Origin: an uncultured Actinomycetes bacterium
GTDB taxonomy: Bacteria; Actinomycetota; Geothermincolia; Geothermincolales; RBG-13-55-18
NCBI GenBank assembly: GCA_937128055.1
Contig: CAKZMC010000095.1
Coordinates: forward strand, 1-35,369
Length of the DNA stretch: 35,369 nt
Direction of reading: 5' to 3'
The notes below the pieces were generated by a model that was not told the origin of the DNA, did not search any database, and worked only from the letters and a program-made list of their open reading frames with translations. Shown piece by piece: positions 22,913-33,605 of the stretch (within the stretch, counting starts at the first letter, position 1; every line of letters starts with the position of its first letter). The position numbers and the translations under genes were made by a program.

Positions 22913-24274
22913 ATGTCTTCCAAAGACGGCACCATGTGGGAGAAGTGCAAGAAGGTCATCCTCGACAGGGTTCCCGACTCCTTCTCTTTGTGGCTTAAAA
23001 ACGTGCATTTTGAGGGGGTCGATGGAGACACGCTCGTCCTCTACACGAACAATATCTTCACGAAGGAATGGGTGGAAAAAAGATTCCTTAACCTTATACG
23101 TGAGATCGTTACCGAAAGTTTTGACGGCGTAAACGAAGTCAGGTTGGTGTTCAAGGATCGCCGCAAGGGTCCCGGCCGCAAGCCGGTATACCTCGATGTG
23201 AACCTGCTCGAGGAGGACAGCGCGCCGCGTGACCTAAGCCCGAGGTTCACCTTTGAAACCTTCGTCATCGGCGCCAGCAACAGGTTTGCACATGCCGCAG
23301 CACTCTCCGTCTCAGAGAACCCCACGTGCTTCAACCCGCTCTTCATCTACGGGGGGGTGGGGCTGGGAAAGACCCATCTCCTGCATGCCATCGGCCACTA
23401 CACCCGTAGGCTATACCCCAACTTCAAGATAACCTATATAAGCACCGAGAAGTTCGTTAACGACTACATAGAAGCGGTGCGCGACAACAGCTTCCCTTCC
23501 TTTCAGAAGAACTACCGATCGTGCGATGTCCTGCTCGTCGACGACATCCAGATACTGGCGAAGAAGGAGCGTATCCAGGAGGAGTTCTTTCACACCTTCA
23601 ACGATCTCTACAACAATAACAAGCAGATCGTCCTGAGCAGCGACCGCACCCCTAACGAGATTCCCACCCTCGAGGACAGGTTGAAGTCGCGGTTCGGCTG
23701 GGGCTTGATAACTGACATACAACCCCCTGACCTCGAAACGCGCATAGCCATCCTCAAGAAGAAGGCCGCCTTGGACAAGCGCGATGTCCCCGACGACGTC
23801 ATCGAGTATATCGCCTCGAGGTTCGACTCCAACATCAGGGAGCTTGAGGGTGCCCTTATCCGGGTGGTGGCTCATTCCAGCCTGACCAAAGAACCCGTCA
23901 GCCTACAGCAGGCGATCGAGGTCCTGCGGGTCATCCTTCCCGAAAGCGAGGCCAGAATCATCACTATAGACGAGATCATCAAAGTTACCGCCGACTGTTT
24001 CAACATCTCCGTCGAGCAGTTAACAAGCGCCAGCCGCTCCCGAAACCTGGTCACCGCCAGGCAGGTATGCATGTATCTCTGCCGCGAGCTGACGGATGCG
24101 TCGCTGCCCACCATAAGCAGTGCATTGGGGGGGCGCCACCACTCCACAGCCATCCACTCGGTCGAGAAGATAAAGGTGCTCATCGAGGAGAAGCGCGATA
24201 TCTATCACATGGTCCAGAAAATAACCAATCAGTTGAGGCACGGTTTCAACAACCTGTCTGTTGAAAGGATGTGA
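22913..24274 (+). CDS. dnaA: DnaA, replication initiator
   Basis: DnaA binds DnaA boxes at the origin, oligomerises with ATP and melts DNA. The 453-residue protein has the N-terminal helicase-interaction domain (~1-75), a short linker, the AAA+ domain with Walker A GGVGLGKTH (147-155), Walker B VLLVDDIQ, and sensor motifs (LSSDRTP, RLKSRFGWGL). The C-terminal DNA-binding domain carries the signature GRHHSTAIHSVEKI (about 406-420). The linker domain is short compared with mycobacterial or streptomycete DnaA. ATG 22913 is preceded by a weak GGGGGAT site, so coupling to the upstream gene 50 bases away is likely. Confidence 0.98.
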   Translation: MSSKDGTMWEKCKKVILDRVPDSFSLWLKNVHFEGVDGDTLVLYTNNIFTKEWVEKRFLNLIREIVTESFDGVNEVRLVFKDRRKGPGRKPVYLDVNLLEEDSAPRDLSPRFTFETFVIGASNRFAHAAALSVSENPTCFNPLFIYGGVGLGKTHLLHAIGHYTRRLYPNFKITYISTEKFVNDYIEAVRDNSFPSFQKNYRSCDVLLVDDIQILAKKERIQEEFFHTFNDLYNNNKQIVLSSDRTPNEIPTLEDRLKSRFGWGLITDIQPPDLETRIAILKKKAALDKRDVPDDVIEYIASRFDSNIRELEGALIRVVAHSSLTKEPVSLQQAIEVLRVILPESEARIITIDEIIKVTADCFNISVEQLTSASRSRNLVTARQVCMYLCRELTDASLPTISSALGGRHHSTAIHSVEKIKVLIEEKRDIYHMVQKITNQLRHGFNNLSVERM

Positions 24275-24493
24275 ACTCTTGTCTATAAGTCACCGTCTTG
24301 AAAGGAGCCGCGGTTTGTTGCGTGTTTTTTCTCACGGTATGTACTTTTTATCAACAGCTTCTGTCCGCAACACCATGCCCTTCTCCACGTTCTTGGGGCG
24401 TTATCAACATTTTCTACAGGGTATATGATGAAGATGATGAGATTTTAATTATCACTTCGTAGTAGAAAGAGGTATAAAGCAGGAGGTCAAGAG
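24275..24493. other. Probable chromosomal replication origin (oriC) between dnaA and dnaN
   Basis: This 219-base gap holds DnaA-box-like sites TTATCAACA (24348-24356 and 24401-24409), with TTTTCTACA (24410-24418) abutting the second, and a degenerate TTCTCCACG (24381-24389). An AT-rich stretch (about 24421-24460) follows, a likely unwinding element, and TAGTAG occurs at 24460-24465. Genes on either side mostly diverge from here. The boxes depart from the best consensus, so the assignment rests on position plus clustering. Confidence 0.8.
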
Positions 24494-25582
24494 ATGAAGT
24501 TCAGCGCACTACGCGAGGATCTGGTGAAATCGGTTCATCTCCTCCAGTATTCCGTGAGCGCGCGGGGGATGATGCCCATACTCTCCGGGGTAAAGATATC
24601 ATCGTCCTCCGATGTCCTGACCATGACGTCTAATGACCTGGAATCGTCTACCACCACAACCTGCGCGGCGCAGGTGGAGGAAGATGGGGTGTGTGTTGTA
24701 AACCACAAGCTTCTCATGGAACTCCTGAGGGACATGAAGGATGAGAAGGTCCTGCTGTCGACGGTGGGGAACGAGATGGTGCTGGAGGGAGGGAAGTCGT
24801 ATTTCAAGATATTCACCCTTCCTGTGGAGGACTTTCCCACAACCCCCGAGGTTGACCGCGCCGTTGTAAAAGGGATCGATGCGGCCGCTTTCATAAAGTC
24901 CGTGCAGAGGGTATCGAGAGCGGCATCAAAGGACGAGAAGAGGCCTACCTTGATGGGGATACTTTTCGAGGTGGGGAAGAACGGCATAAGGATGGTGAGC
25001 ACTGACAGTTACCGCCTGGCGGTCGACGTAGTAAGGAACGGCTTCGAAGTTTTTGAAGAGGACAGCTATATCATCCCTGCCGGCGCTCTCCTCAACCTGT
25101 CGAGGGTGATAACGGCGGATGAAAAGGTGGATTTTTACAGGGATGAAAACAGGGGGCAGGTAAGGTTCAGCGCGGGGGGAGTGGACTATACCATAAGGCT
25201 TATAGAGGGAAAATTTCCCAAGTACGAGCAGTTTTTGCCGGAGAGTGTGGAGAGAAAAGCGGTCGCGAACAAGGAGGAGATCCTGGGGGCCATAAAGAGG
25301 ATATCGGTGGTGAACTCGGTCATAAAATTAAACATGGGAGGGGAAGAGATAACGGTAGTAGGGGAGTCGCGCGAGGTGGGTGAGGGGAAGGAGACGGTAA
25401 AGGCGGAATATGACGGTGACCCGGTCGCCATCGCTTTCAACAGCAGGTTCCTGGAAGACGGACTGGCATCGGTGGACGAAGAGGAGGTAGTGCTGGGAAT
25501 AACGGAACCCCTCAAGCCGGGAGTGATAAAAGGAAGGGAAGGTGAGGATTTCCTGTACATCATCATGCCGGTGAGGATATAG
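24494..25582 (+). CDS. dnaN: DnaN, DNA polymerase III sliding clamp
   Basis: The beta clamp encircles DNA and tethers polymerase III and repair factors. The 362-residue protein has the three repeated clamp domains, with family features such as MPILSGVKI near residue 30, DSYRLAVD in the middle domain and the C-terminal YIIMPVRI. The start ATG 24494 follows AGGAGGTCAAGAG, a very strong ribosome site. Ile codon ATA and Arg codon AGG are unusually common compared with the genes to the left. It is followed 3 bases later by recF. Confidence 0.97.
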   Translation: MKFSALREDLVKSVHLLQYSVSARGMMPILSGVKISSSSDVLTMTSNDLESSTTTTCAAQVEEDGVCVVNHKLLMELLRDMKDEKVLLSTVGNEMVLEGGKSYFKIFTLPVEDFPTTPEVDRAVVKGIDAAAFIKSVQRVSRAASKDEKRPTLMGILFEVGKNGIRMVSTDSYRLAVDVVRNGFEVFEEDSYIIPAGALLNLSRVITADEKVDFYRDENRGQVRFSAGGVDYTIRLIEGKFPKYEQFLPESVERKAVANKEEILGAIKRISVVNSVIKLNMGGEEITVVGESREVGEGKETVKAEYDGDPVAIAFNSRFLEDGLASVDEEEVVLGITEPLKPGVIKGREGEDFLYIIMPVRI

Positions 25583-25585
25583 AAA

Positions 25586-26605
25586 TTGGTCAGAAGGGTA
25601 AGGCTGAACAACTTCAGGAACTACGGGGAAGAGACGGTCGCATTCGAACCGGGCATAAACATAATAATCGGAGAAAACGGCGTCGGCAAGACAAACATGC
25701 TCGAGGCCGTTTTTATTTTGATCGAGGGGAGATCCATGCGCACGTCAGACATAAGAGAGGTGATAAGGACCGGGGAAGAAAGAGCCTATATAGGCGGGTG
25801 GTTTGGGGAGAGGACGGAGCGGGAGGCGAGGGCGGAGATAGAGAGGGAAGGCGGCTTGCAGAGGAAGGCGGTAGAAGGCATCGCCGCGGTGTCCTACACG
25901 CCGGACGACGTGTATATGGTGAAGGGGAGCCCGGAAGAGAGGAGAAGATATCTGGACGAGACGGCGGGGCGCGTGAGGAAGGGGTATAGGGAGGTCGCCA
26001 GGGAATACGGGAAGGTGCTGAGACAGCGGAACGAGGCCATCAGGATGGTCAGGAGGGGATTGTGGGGAAGGGAGAGCATCAGGCACTGGAACCCGCTGCT
26101 GCTGGAAAGGGGAGCGGAGATAACGAGCGAGAGGGCGCAGGTCGTGCGGAAGGCGGAGGAGATGGCCAACCGCAGCGGCGAGAAATGGGGGGCGGAGCGG
26201 ATAGAGATCAGGTATTACAGCAACCTCTACAGGAGGGAGGCGGAAGGAAGGGAAGACGAGGAAAGGCTCCTCAAGGTGGAGGACGCGGAGATAAGGAGGG
26301 GAGTGACGCTGATCGGGCCGCACAGGGATGAGATGTTGATTTCCTACGGCGGGCGCAATGCGAGGAGGGAGTGCTCGCACGGCGAGCAGAAGATCGTCTC
26401 CCTTCTCCTGAGGATCGCGCAAGCGGGGATCATGGAAGAGTTCACGGGGGAAAAGCCACTGCTCCTCTTCGACGACTGCCTCTCTGAGCTGGACAGGAAG
26501 AACAGGAGCGCTTTACTCGAGCTTCTGGCGGGCTGGGAGCAGGCGATAATCACCGACACGGATGACATCGGGGGAGCGCAGGGAATAAACAGGGTATACC
26601 TCTGA
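25586..26605 (+). CDS. recF: RecF, recombination/repair SMC-like ATPase
   Basis: RecF loads RecA at gaps with RecO and RecR. The 339-residue protein has Walker A GENGVGKTN (31-39), the ABC signature-like SHGEQKIVSLLLRIAQ and Walker B LLLFDDCLSELD. The start is TTG 25586, preceded by GTGAGG nine bases upstream and overlapping nothing, with only 3 bases after dnaN. It is slightly shorter than typical RecF (about 360-370). The coding strand is strikingly purine-rich (AGG, ATA, GAG codons). Confidence 0.95.
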   Translation: MVRRVRLNNFRNYGEETVAFEPGINIIIGENGVGKTNMLEAVFILIEGRSMRTSDIREVIRTGEERAYIGGWFGERTEREARAEIEREGGLQRKAVEGIAAVSYTPDDVYMVKGSPEERRRYLDETAGRVRKGYREVAREYGKVLRQRNEAIRMVRRGLWGRESIRHWNPLLLERGAEITSERAQVVRKAEEMANRSGEKWGAERIEIRYYSNLYRREAEGREDEERLLKVEDAEIRRGVTLIGPHRDEMLISYGGRNARRECSHGEQKIVSLLLRIAQAGIMEEFTGEKPLLLFDDCLSELDRKNRSALLELLAGWEQAIITDTDDIGGAQGINRVYL

Positions 26606-26777
26606 GGGGCAAGAGGGGGATGCGGCCGGCGCGGGGCGCCAGGCCAGAGGAACAAGGGCGGCGAGTGCGAGTTCGCGGTGGCGGGGCCCGGTAAGGGCGG
26701 CGCAGGGATGCTGTCGTACCCAGACGGTACCATAAGCAGGGAAAGTATTAGGCGAGGAGCGCAGGCAGGGGGTTCTC

Positions 26778-27056
26778 TTGCAGGAAATAGGCAAGCTGGT
26801 AAGGGACATCATGAAAGATGCGGGCATGGAGGAAGCCGGCAAGCTCGCGGAGATAAGGGAGGTATGGCCTTCCCTGTCCGCGAACGCGCGGCACGCGGAG
26901 CCTTACCGGCTGGAGAACGGGGAGTTGTTCGTGAAGGTGGACTCGCACGCCTGGGCGCAGGAACTGCGCTACAGCGTTGCCGAGTTGGCGGAGGAGATAA
27001 AGCGCAGAAAAGGCATAGAAATACGCAGCGTCAAGATAAAAGTAAACTTCAAGTAG
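26778..27056 (+). CDS. dciA: DciA-like (DUF721) replicative helicase-loading protein
   Basis: This 92-residue protein starts at TTG 26778 with a GGGGG stretch just upstream. The core VWPSLSANARHAEPYRLENG followed by LFVKVDSHAWAQELRY is the DUF721/DciA pattern. DciA proteins help load or activate the DnaB helicase in bacteria without DnaC or DnaI. Position between recF and gyrB matches Mycobacterium Rv0004. It is short compared with actinobacterial homologues (about 150-190 residues), with only the KH-like core domain. The 172-base gap after recF shows no clear promoter. Confidence 0.85.
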   Translation: MQEIGKLVRDIMKDAGMEEAGKLAEIREVWPSLSANARHAEPYRLENGELFVKVDSHAWAQELRYSVAELAEEIKRRKGIEIRSVKIKVNFK

Positions 27057-27100
27057 AGGTTGATTTAGGCACATAGAACTCCCACGTAAAAGCCCCTGAA

Positions 27101-27109
27101 TGATATAAT
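27101..27109 (+). promoter_or_regulatory. Extended -10 promoter for gyrB-gyrA
   Basis: TGATATAAT is a perfect -10 hexamer with the TGn extension; no -35 box is evident. Transcription would begin near 27116, giving a leader of about 85 bases before gyrB. It is identical to the element upstream of the dnaA operon. Confidence 0.6.
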
Positions 27110-27131
27110 AATCATGGGAATAAAGGGCTGA

Positions 27132-29120
<1,989 letters not shown>

Positions 29121-29180
29121 ACGGGCGCGACTGGGCTTTGGGCCCGTTCCAGCAACCCTGGCTCTTGGGAGGAAGAGAGA

Positions 29181-31673
29181 ATGGTGCAAGCACTTGCCGG
29201 AAAGATAAAGCCCGTGGAGATCGACGAGGAGATGCGGCGCTCCTACATGGATTACGCCATGAGCGTAATCGTGGGCAGGGCTCTGCCCGACGTGAGGGAC
29301 GGCCTCAAGCCGGTGCACAGGCGCATCCTCTACGGCATGTTCGAGCAGAACCTTACGCCGAACCGGCCTTACCGCAAGTCGGCAAGGGTTGTGGGGGACG
29401 TGATGGGAAAGTACCACCCCCACGGGGACGCGGCCATCTACGACACCCTGGTGCGCATGGCGCAGGACTTCTCCTGCCGCTACGAGCTGGTGGACGGCCA
29501 CGGCAACTTCGGGTCCGTGGACGGAGACAGCCCGGCGGCGATGCGCTACACGGAGGCGAGGCTCTCGCCCATCAGCATGGAGATGCTCCGCGACATAGAC
29601 AAGGAGACGGTTGACTTCGTCCCCAACTACGACGGCTCGCTCGAAGAGCCCGTGGTCTTGCCCTCCCGCTTCCCGAACCTCCTGGCCAACGGCTCTTCCG
29701 GGATCGCGGTGGGGATGTCCACCAACATCCCCCCCCACAACCTTGGAGAGGTTATCGACGCGACCATAATGCTCGTCGATAACCCCGAGGCGGAGATCAG
29801 GGACCTCATGAAGCACATCAAGGGCCCGGACTTTCCCACCGGCGGGATGGTCATGGGCCTGGAGGGCATCAGGGAAGCCTACGAGGGCGGTCGCGGCGTG
29901 ATCAGGGTCAGGGGCAAGGCGCACGTGGAACAGAGCAAATCGGGGCGCAGCAGCATCGTGATCACCGAGATACCCTACCAGGTGAACAAGTCGAAGCTGA
30001 CGGAGAGGATAGCGGAGCTGGTTCGCGCCAAGAAGATAAGCGGCATCGCGGACCTGCGCGACGAGAGCGATCGCTCGGGAATGAGGCTGGTTATCGAGTT
30101 GCGCAAGGAAAGCCCTCCGCAGGTGGTCTTGAACCAGCTGTACAAGCACACCCAGCTTCAGGAATCCTTCGGGATCATCATGCTCGCCCTGGTGGGAGGC
30201 GTGCCGCGCGTTCTCGACCTCAAGGAAGCACTGGCGGGCTACGTGGAGCACCAGGTCGAGGTGGTGACCCGCAGGACACGATTCGAGCTGGACAAGGCGG
30301 AGAAGCGCGCCCACATCCTCGAAGGCCTCCTGGTAGCGCTGGCCAACCTGGAAGAGGTGATAGACCTCATCAAGAAGTCCCGCACCGTGCCGGATGCGCG
30401 GAATGGGCTCATGAAACGGTTCAAGCTGAGCGAGGAACAGGCGCAGGCGATACTGGACATGCGGCTGCAGAGGCTCACGGGGCTCGAGAGGGAGAAGGTG
30501 AAGGAAGAGCACAAGGAGCTCAAGAAGGAGATCGCCAGGCTGAAGGAGGTGCTCGCCGACGAGAAGAAGCTGCGCGCCATAATCGTGGAGGAGCTGCAGG
30601 AAATCAAGAGGAAATACGGCGATCCGCGGCGGACGGAGATAGTCCCCGACTACGAGGACCTGGAGATCGAGGACCTCATCGCGGAGGAAGAGGTGGTGGT
30701 GACCATCACGCATTCCGGCTACGCGAAGAGGCTGCCCATCACCACCTACCGCACCCAGCGCAGGGGCGGCAAGGGCGTGACGGGGATGAACCTAAAAGAA
30801 GGCGACTTCGTCGAGCACCTTTTCGTGGCCTCGACCCACCATTACATCCACTTTTTCTCCAACCGCGGCAAATCGTACCGCCTCAAGGTTTACGAGCTCC
30901 CGGAGGGATCACGCACCTCGCGCGGCCAGGCGCTGGTCAACCTCCTCCCCCTGGGGCCAGGGGAGAAGATATGCTCCGTGATCGCCACGCGGGATTACCC
31001 GGAGGAAAGCTTCCTGGTCATGGCGACGGCGAGGGGAATGGTTAAGAAGACCCCGTTCCGGCTGTACGATTCGCCCCGCAAGGACGGGCTCATCGCCATC
31101 AGCCTTCAGGATGGGGACGAGGTGATAGACACGCGGCTTACCGACGGGAGGAGCGACCTCATACTGGTCACCCGTGAGGGGCAGGCCCTGCGCTTTCCCG
31201 AAACGGACTGCCGTTCCATGGGCAGGGACACCAGGGGGGTGAGGGGGATAAGGCTGGCCCCGGGGGACGAGCTCATCGCCATGGGGATCGCCGCCGAGAA
31301 CGCCGACCTGTTCGTCATAACCGACCAGGGATACGGTAAGAGGACGGCCATATCCAGGTACCCGCGCAGGCATCGCGGCGGCAAAGGGGTGAGGACCATG
31401 GCTGCGGGCGGCGTGAAGGGCAGGATCGTGGGGGCGAGGGTGGTCAGGGAAAACCAGGAGCTGATGGCCATATCCGTGGATGGCGTGGTCATCAGGGTGC
31501 CCATCGAAGACATCTCGCGCCAGGGGCGCGCCACCCAGGGAGTGAGGGTCATGAACTTGAAAGGGGAAGACCGCGTCGCCTCCATAGCCCACCTGGCTTC
31601 CCGTGAAGGGCTTGCGGAGACGCCCCAGGAAGGTGAAGAGGCTGAAGAGGCTGAAGAGGCTGAAGAGGTTTGA
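29181..31673 (+). CDS. gyrA: GyrA, DNA gyrase subunit A
   Basis: GyrA breaks and rejoins DNA through tyrosine Y123 ([11 protein letters not shown]). The 830-residue protein has the breakage-reunion domain (to ~500) and a six-bladed C-terminal wrapping domain with the GyrA box QRRGGKG and a second RHRGGKG repeat. The quinolone-determining segment reads [10 protein letters not shown], with alanine A84 where E. coli has Ser83, as in mycobacteria. The C-terminus is a short acidic tail ([12 protein letters not shown]) encoded by a 9-base tandem repeat that also encodes the start of the next gene. ATG 29181 follows GGGAGGAAGAGAGA. Confidence 0.98.
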   Translation: MVQALAGKIKPVEIDEEMRRSYMDYAMSVIVGRALPDVRDGLKPVHRRILYGMFEQNLTPNRPYRKSARVVGDVMGKYHPHGDAAIYDTLVRMAQDFSCRYELVDGHGNFGSVDGDSPAAMRYTEARLSPISMEMLRDIDKETVDFVPNYDGSLEEPVVLPSRFPNLLANGSSGIAVGMSTNIPPHNLGEVIDATIMLVDNPEAEIRDLMKHIKGPDFPTGGMVMGLEGIREAYEGGRGVIRVRGKAHVEQSKSGRSSIVITEIPYQVNKSKLTERIAELVRAKKISGIADLRDESDRSGMRLVIELRKESPPQVVLNQLYKHTQLQESFGIIMLALVGGVPRVLDLKEALAGYVEHQVEVVTRRTRFELDKAEKRAHILEGLLVALANLEEVIDLIKKSRTVPDARNGLMKRFKLSEEQAQAILDMRLQRLTGLEREKVKEEHKELKKEIARLKEVLADEKKLRAIIVEELQEIKRKYGDPRRTEIVPDYEDLEIEDLIAEEEVVVTITHSGYAKRLPITTYRTQRRGGKGVTGMNLKEGDFVEHLFVASTHHYIHFFSNRGKSYRLKVYELPEGSRTSRGQALVNLLPLGPGEKICSVIATRDYPEESFLVMATARGMVKKTPFRLYDSPRKDGLIAISLQDGDEVIDTRLTDGRSDLILVTREGQALRFPETDCRSMGRDTRGVRGIRLAPGDELIAMGIAAENADLFVITDQGYGKRTAISRYPRRHRGGKGVRTMAAGGVKGRIVGARVVRENQELMAISVDGVVIRVPIEDISRQGRATQGVRVMNLKGEDRVASIAHLASREGLAETPQEGEEAEEAEEAEEV

Positions 31674-32076
31674 GGCCGTAGAGCATACGGCGGACGTGGG
31701 CGTGCGGGCCTACGGAAAATCGCGGGCGGAGGTCTTCGCCAACTGTGCACTGGGGATGGTGTCGCTCATGTATGACCCGGAGTCCGTGCGCGGGTCAGGG
31801 AGGGCGAGGATAGAGGCGCGGGCGCCGGAAGAGAAAGCGCTTCTCGTCGCCTGGCTCTCCGAGATACTCTACCTGGTGGAGGTGGAAGGCTGGGCCTTCG
31901 GCGAATTTGTGGTAGACGAGGCGTCCGGGACGGAGGCCAGGGGATGGGGCGTGGGGGAACCCCTGGATCACGAAAAACACAGGGTGTCCGGAGAGGTAAA
32001 GGCGCCCACCTATCATATGCTGGAGCTGGCGGAGAGGGGCGGCCGCTGGGAAGCCCAGGTGATATTCGACGTCTGA
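31633..32076 (+). CDS. Archease, activator of RtcB RNA ligase
   Basis: Archease helps RtcB reach and turn over its guanylylated state. The core starts at [17 protein letters not shown], the family's typical N-terminus with the metal-binding EHTAD motif. [19 protein letters not shown] and the final VIFDV also match the family. The protein as drawn starts at GTG 31633 (147 residues), overlapping gyrA by 41 bases and giving a basic [11 protein letters not shown] leader. The leader is not part of the archease fold, and a start at ATG 31603 or at a non-standard codon close to the core is possible. The rtcB gene follows after 79 bases. Confidence 0.88.
   Translation: MKRLKRLKRLKRFEAVEHTADVGVRAYGKSRAEVFANCALGMVSLMYDPESVRGSGRARIEARAPEEKALLVAWLSEILYLVEVEGWAFGEFVVDEASGTEARGWGVGEPLDHEKHRVSGEVKAPTYHMLELAERGGRWEAQVIFDV
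31635..31670. repeat. Four tandem 9-base repeats shared by gyrA end and archease start
   Basis: The unit GAAGAGGCT occurs three times in a row (31635-31661) and a fourth copy ends GTT instead of GCT. In the gyrA frame it encodes an acidic Glu-Glu-Ala repeat; in the archease frame it encodes a basic Lys-Arg-Leu repeat. Copy-number change keeps both frames because the unit is a multiple of three. Confidence 0.95.
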
Positions 32077-32155
32077 GCCGCGGGCATGTGCGGCGCCCCG
32101 CGGTGCGTACGGGCGGTTGGCGGGAGTACGGGATGGGATCGCGAGGTGAGGGCGG

Positions 32156-33601
32156 TTGAGCCTGCTGGGCTTCGTGCAGGAAGTGGAAAAATTTACCTGG
32201 CAGATATCGGCGGGGGCGCAGGAGGGGATGCGTGTGCCAGGCATCGTCTTCGGCGATCGCGAACTGTTGGAGAAGGCCGACGCGGACAACGCTCTTCAGC
32301 AGGTGGCCAACGTGGCATGCCTGCCGGGGATAGTGCGGGCATCCCTGGCCATGCCGGATATCCACTGGGGATATGGTTTCCCCATAGGGGGGGTGGCCGC
32401 CACAAGGGTGGACGAAGGGGTGATATCGCCGGGAGGGGTGGGATACGACATATCCTGCGGGGTGAGGTTGGTAAAGACGTCCATGCGGTACGGGGAGGTA
32501 AAGGAGAGGATCCCGGAGCTCTTGGACATGCTCAACGCCAGCGTTCCCAAGGGGCTGGGGACCAAGGGCAGGCTGCACATGGAGCGGCGGGAGATGGAGA
32601 GGCTGATGGCCAGAGGGGCCAGGGAGCTGGTTGCGAAGGGCATCGGGTGGGAAGAAGACCTCGAGGCCATGGAGGAAGGGGGATGCTATGCGGGGGCCGA
32701 CCCCTCAAAGGTAAGCGACCGGGCGTTCGCACGCGGAAAAGATCAGGTCGGCACCCTCGGATCCGGCAACCATTTTCTGGAAATGCAGGTGGTGGATCAG
32801 GTCACGCCGGAGGCGGAAAAGCTGGGCATCTTCGAAGGGCAGCTGGTGATCATGGTGCATTCCGGGTCGCGGGGGCTGGGCCACCAGGTCTGTACCGACT
32901 ATATAGAGGTAATGAACAAGAAACTGGAAAAATATGGTTATAATCTGCCTGACCGCCAGCTTGTATGCGCGCCGGTGCAGTCACGGGAAGGCGCCGATTA
33001 CCTGGCCGCCATGGCCTGCGCAGCCAACTTCGCCATGTGCAACCGCGAGGCCATAACCCACTGGATAAGGGATTGTTTCGAAAGGGCCTTCAAGGCGGAG
33101 GCGAGAAAGTTGGGCATGGAAGTGCTCTATGACGTATCCCACAACCTGGCGAAGCAAGAGGAACACCGCGTTGATGGGCGTACGCTGACCCTCATGGTAC
33201 ATCGCAAAGGCGCAACGCGCGCTTTCCCCGGGAACAGGCCGGAGGTGGCCGAGAGGTACGCGGAAACCGGGCAGCCTGTGATAATACCGGGAGACATGGG
33301 CAGCCACTCCTACGTTCTGGTGGGGACGGAGGAATCGTTGGAAAAGAGCTTCGGGTCGACATGCCACGGGGCGGGCAGGGCGATGAGCAGGAAGGCGGCG
33401 AAGAAGAGAATAAGGGGAGAGGAGCTGAAGAAACGCCTGGAAAGCGAGGGCATCCTGGTCAGGGCCGGCCATCCCGCCGGGCTTGCGGAAGAGGCGCCCG
33501 AGGCATACAAGGACGTGCAGGCGGTGGTGAAGATCTGCGAGGGAGCCGGGCTCTCGCGCCGGGTTGCCCGCATGCGACCCGTGGCCGTGATGAAAGGTTG
33601 A
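32156..33601 (+). CDS. rtcB: RtcB, 3'-phosphate RNA ligase
   Basis: RtcB joins RNA 2',3'-cyclic phosphate or 3'-phosphate ends to 5'-OH ends using GTP and manganese, in RNA repair or tRNA splicing. The 481-residue protein has GVGYDISCGVR with metal-ligand C101, GTLGSGNHFLE, HSGSRGLGHQV, YDVSHNLAKQE and the guanylylation motif STCHGAGRAMSR with nucleophile H404. The start is TTG 32156, preceded by GTGAGGGCGG. The length matches archaeal and bacterial full-length RtcB. The archease gene upstream is its standard partner. No RtcR regulator or RtcA cyclase is seen nearby. Confidence 0.97.
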   Translation: MSLLGFVQEVEKFTWQISAGAQEGMRVPGIVFGDRELLEKADADNALQQVANVACLPGIVRASLAMPDIHWGYGFPIGGVAATRVDEGVISPGGVGYDISCGVRLVKTSMRYGEVKERIPELLDMLNASVPKGLGTKGRLHMERREMERLMARGARELVAKGIGWEEDLEAMEEGGCYAGADPSKVSDRAFARGKDQVGTLGSGNHFLEMQVVDQVTPEAEKLGIFEGQLVIMVHSGSRGLGHQVCTDYIEVMNKKLEKYGYNLPDRQLVCAPVQSREGADYLAAMACAANFAMCNREAITHWIRDCFERAFKAEARKLGMEVLYDVSHNLAKQEEHRVDGRTLTLMVHRKGATRAFPGNRPEVAERYAETGQPVIIPGDMGSHSYVLVGTEESLEKSFGSTCHGAGRAMSRKAAKKRIRGEELKKRLESEGILVRAGHPAGLAEEAPEAYKDVQAVVKICEGAGLSRRVARMRPVAVMKG

Positions 33602-33605
33602 GGAG

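Noticed and set aside
24473-24478. TATAAA upstream of dnaN as a -10 box
   Set aside because: It lies too close to the AGGAGG site; a start at the normal distance would remove the ribosome site.
26606-26777. Possible gene or promoter between recF and dciA
   Set aside because: Open frames here lack ribosome sites and recognised motifs, and no -10/-35 pair is convincing.
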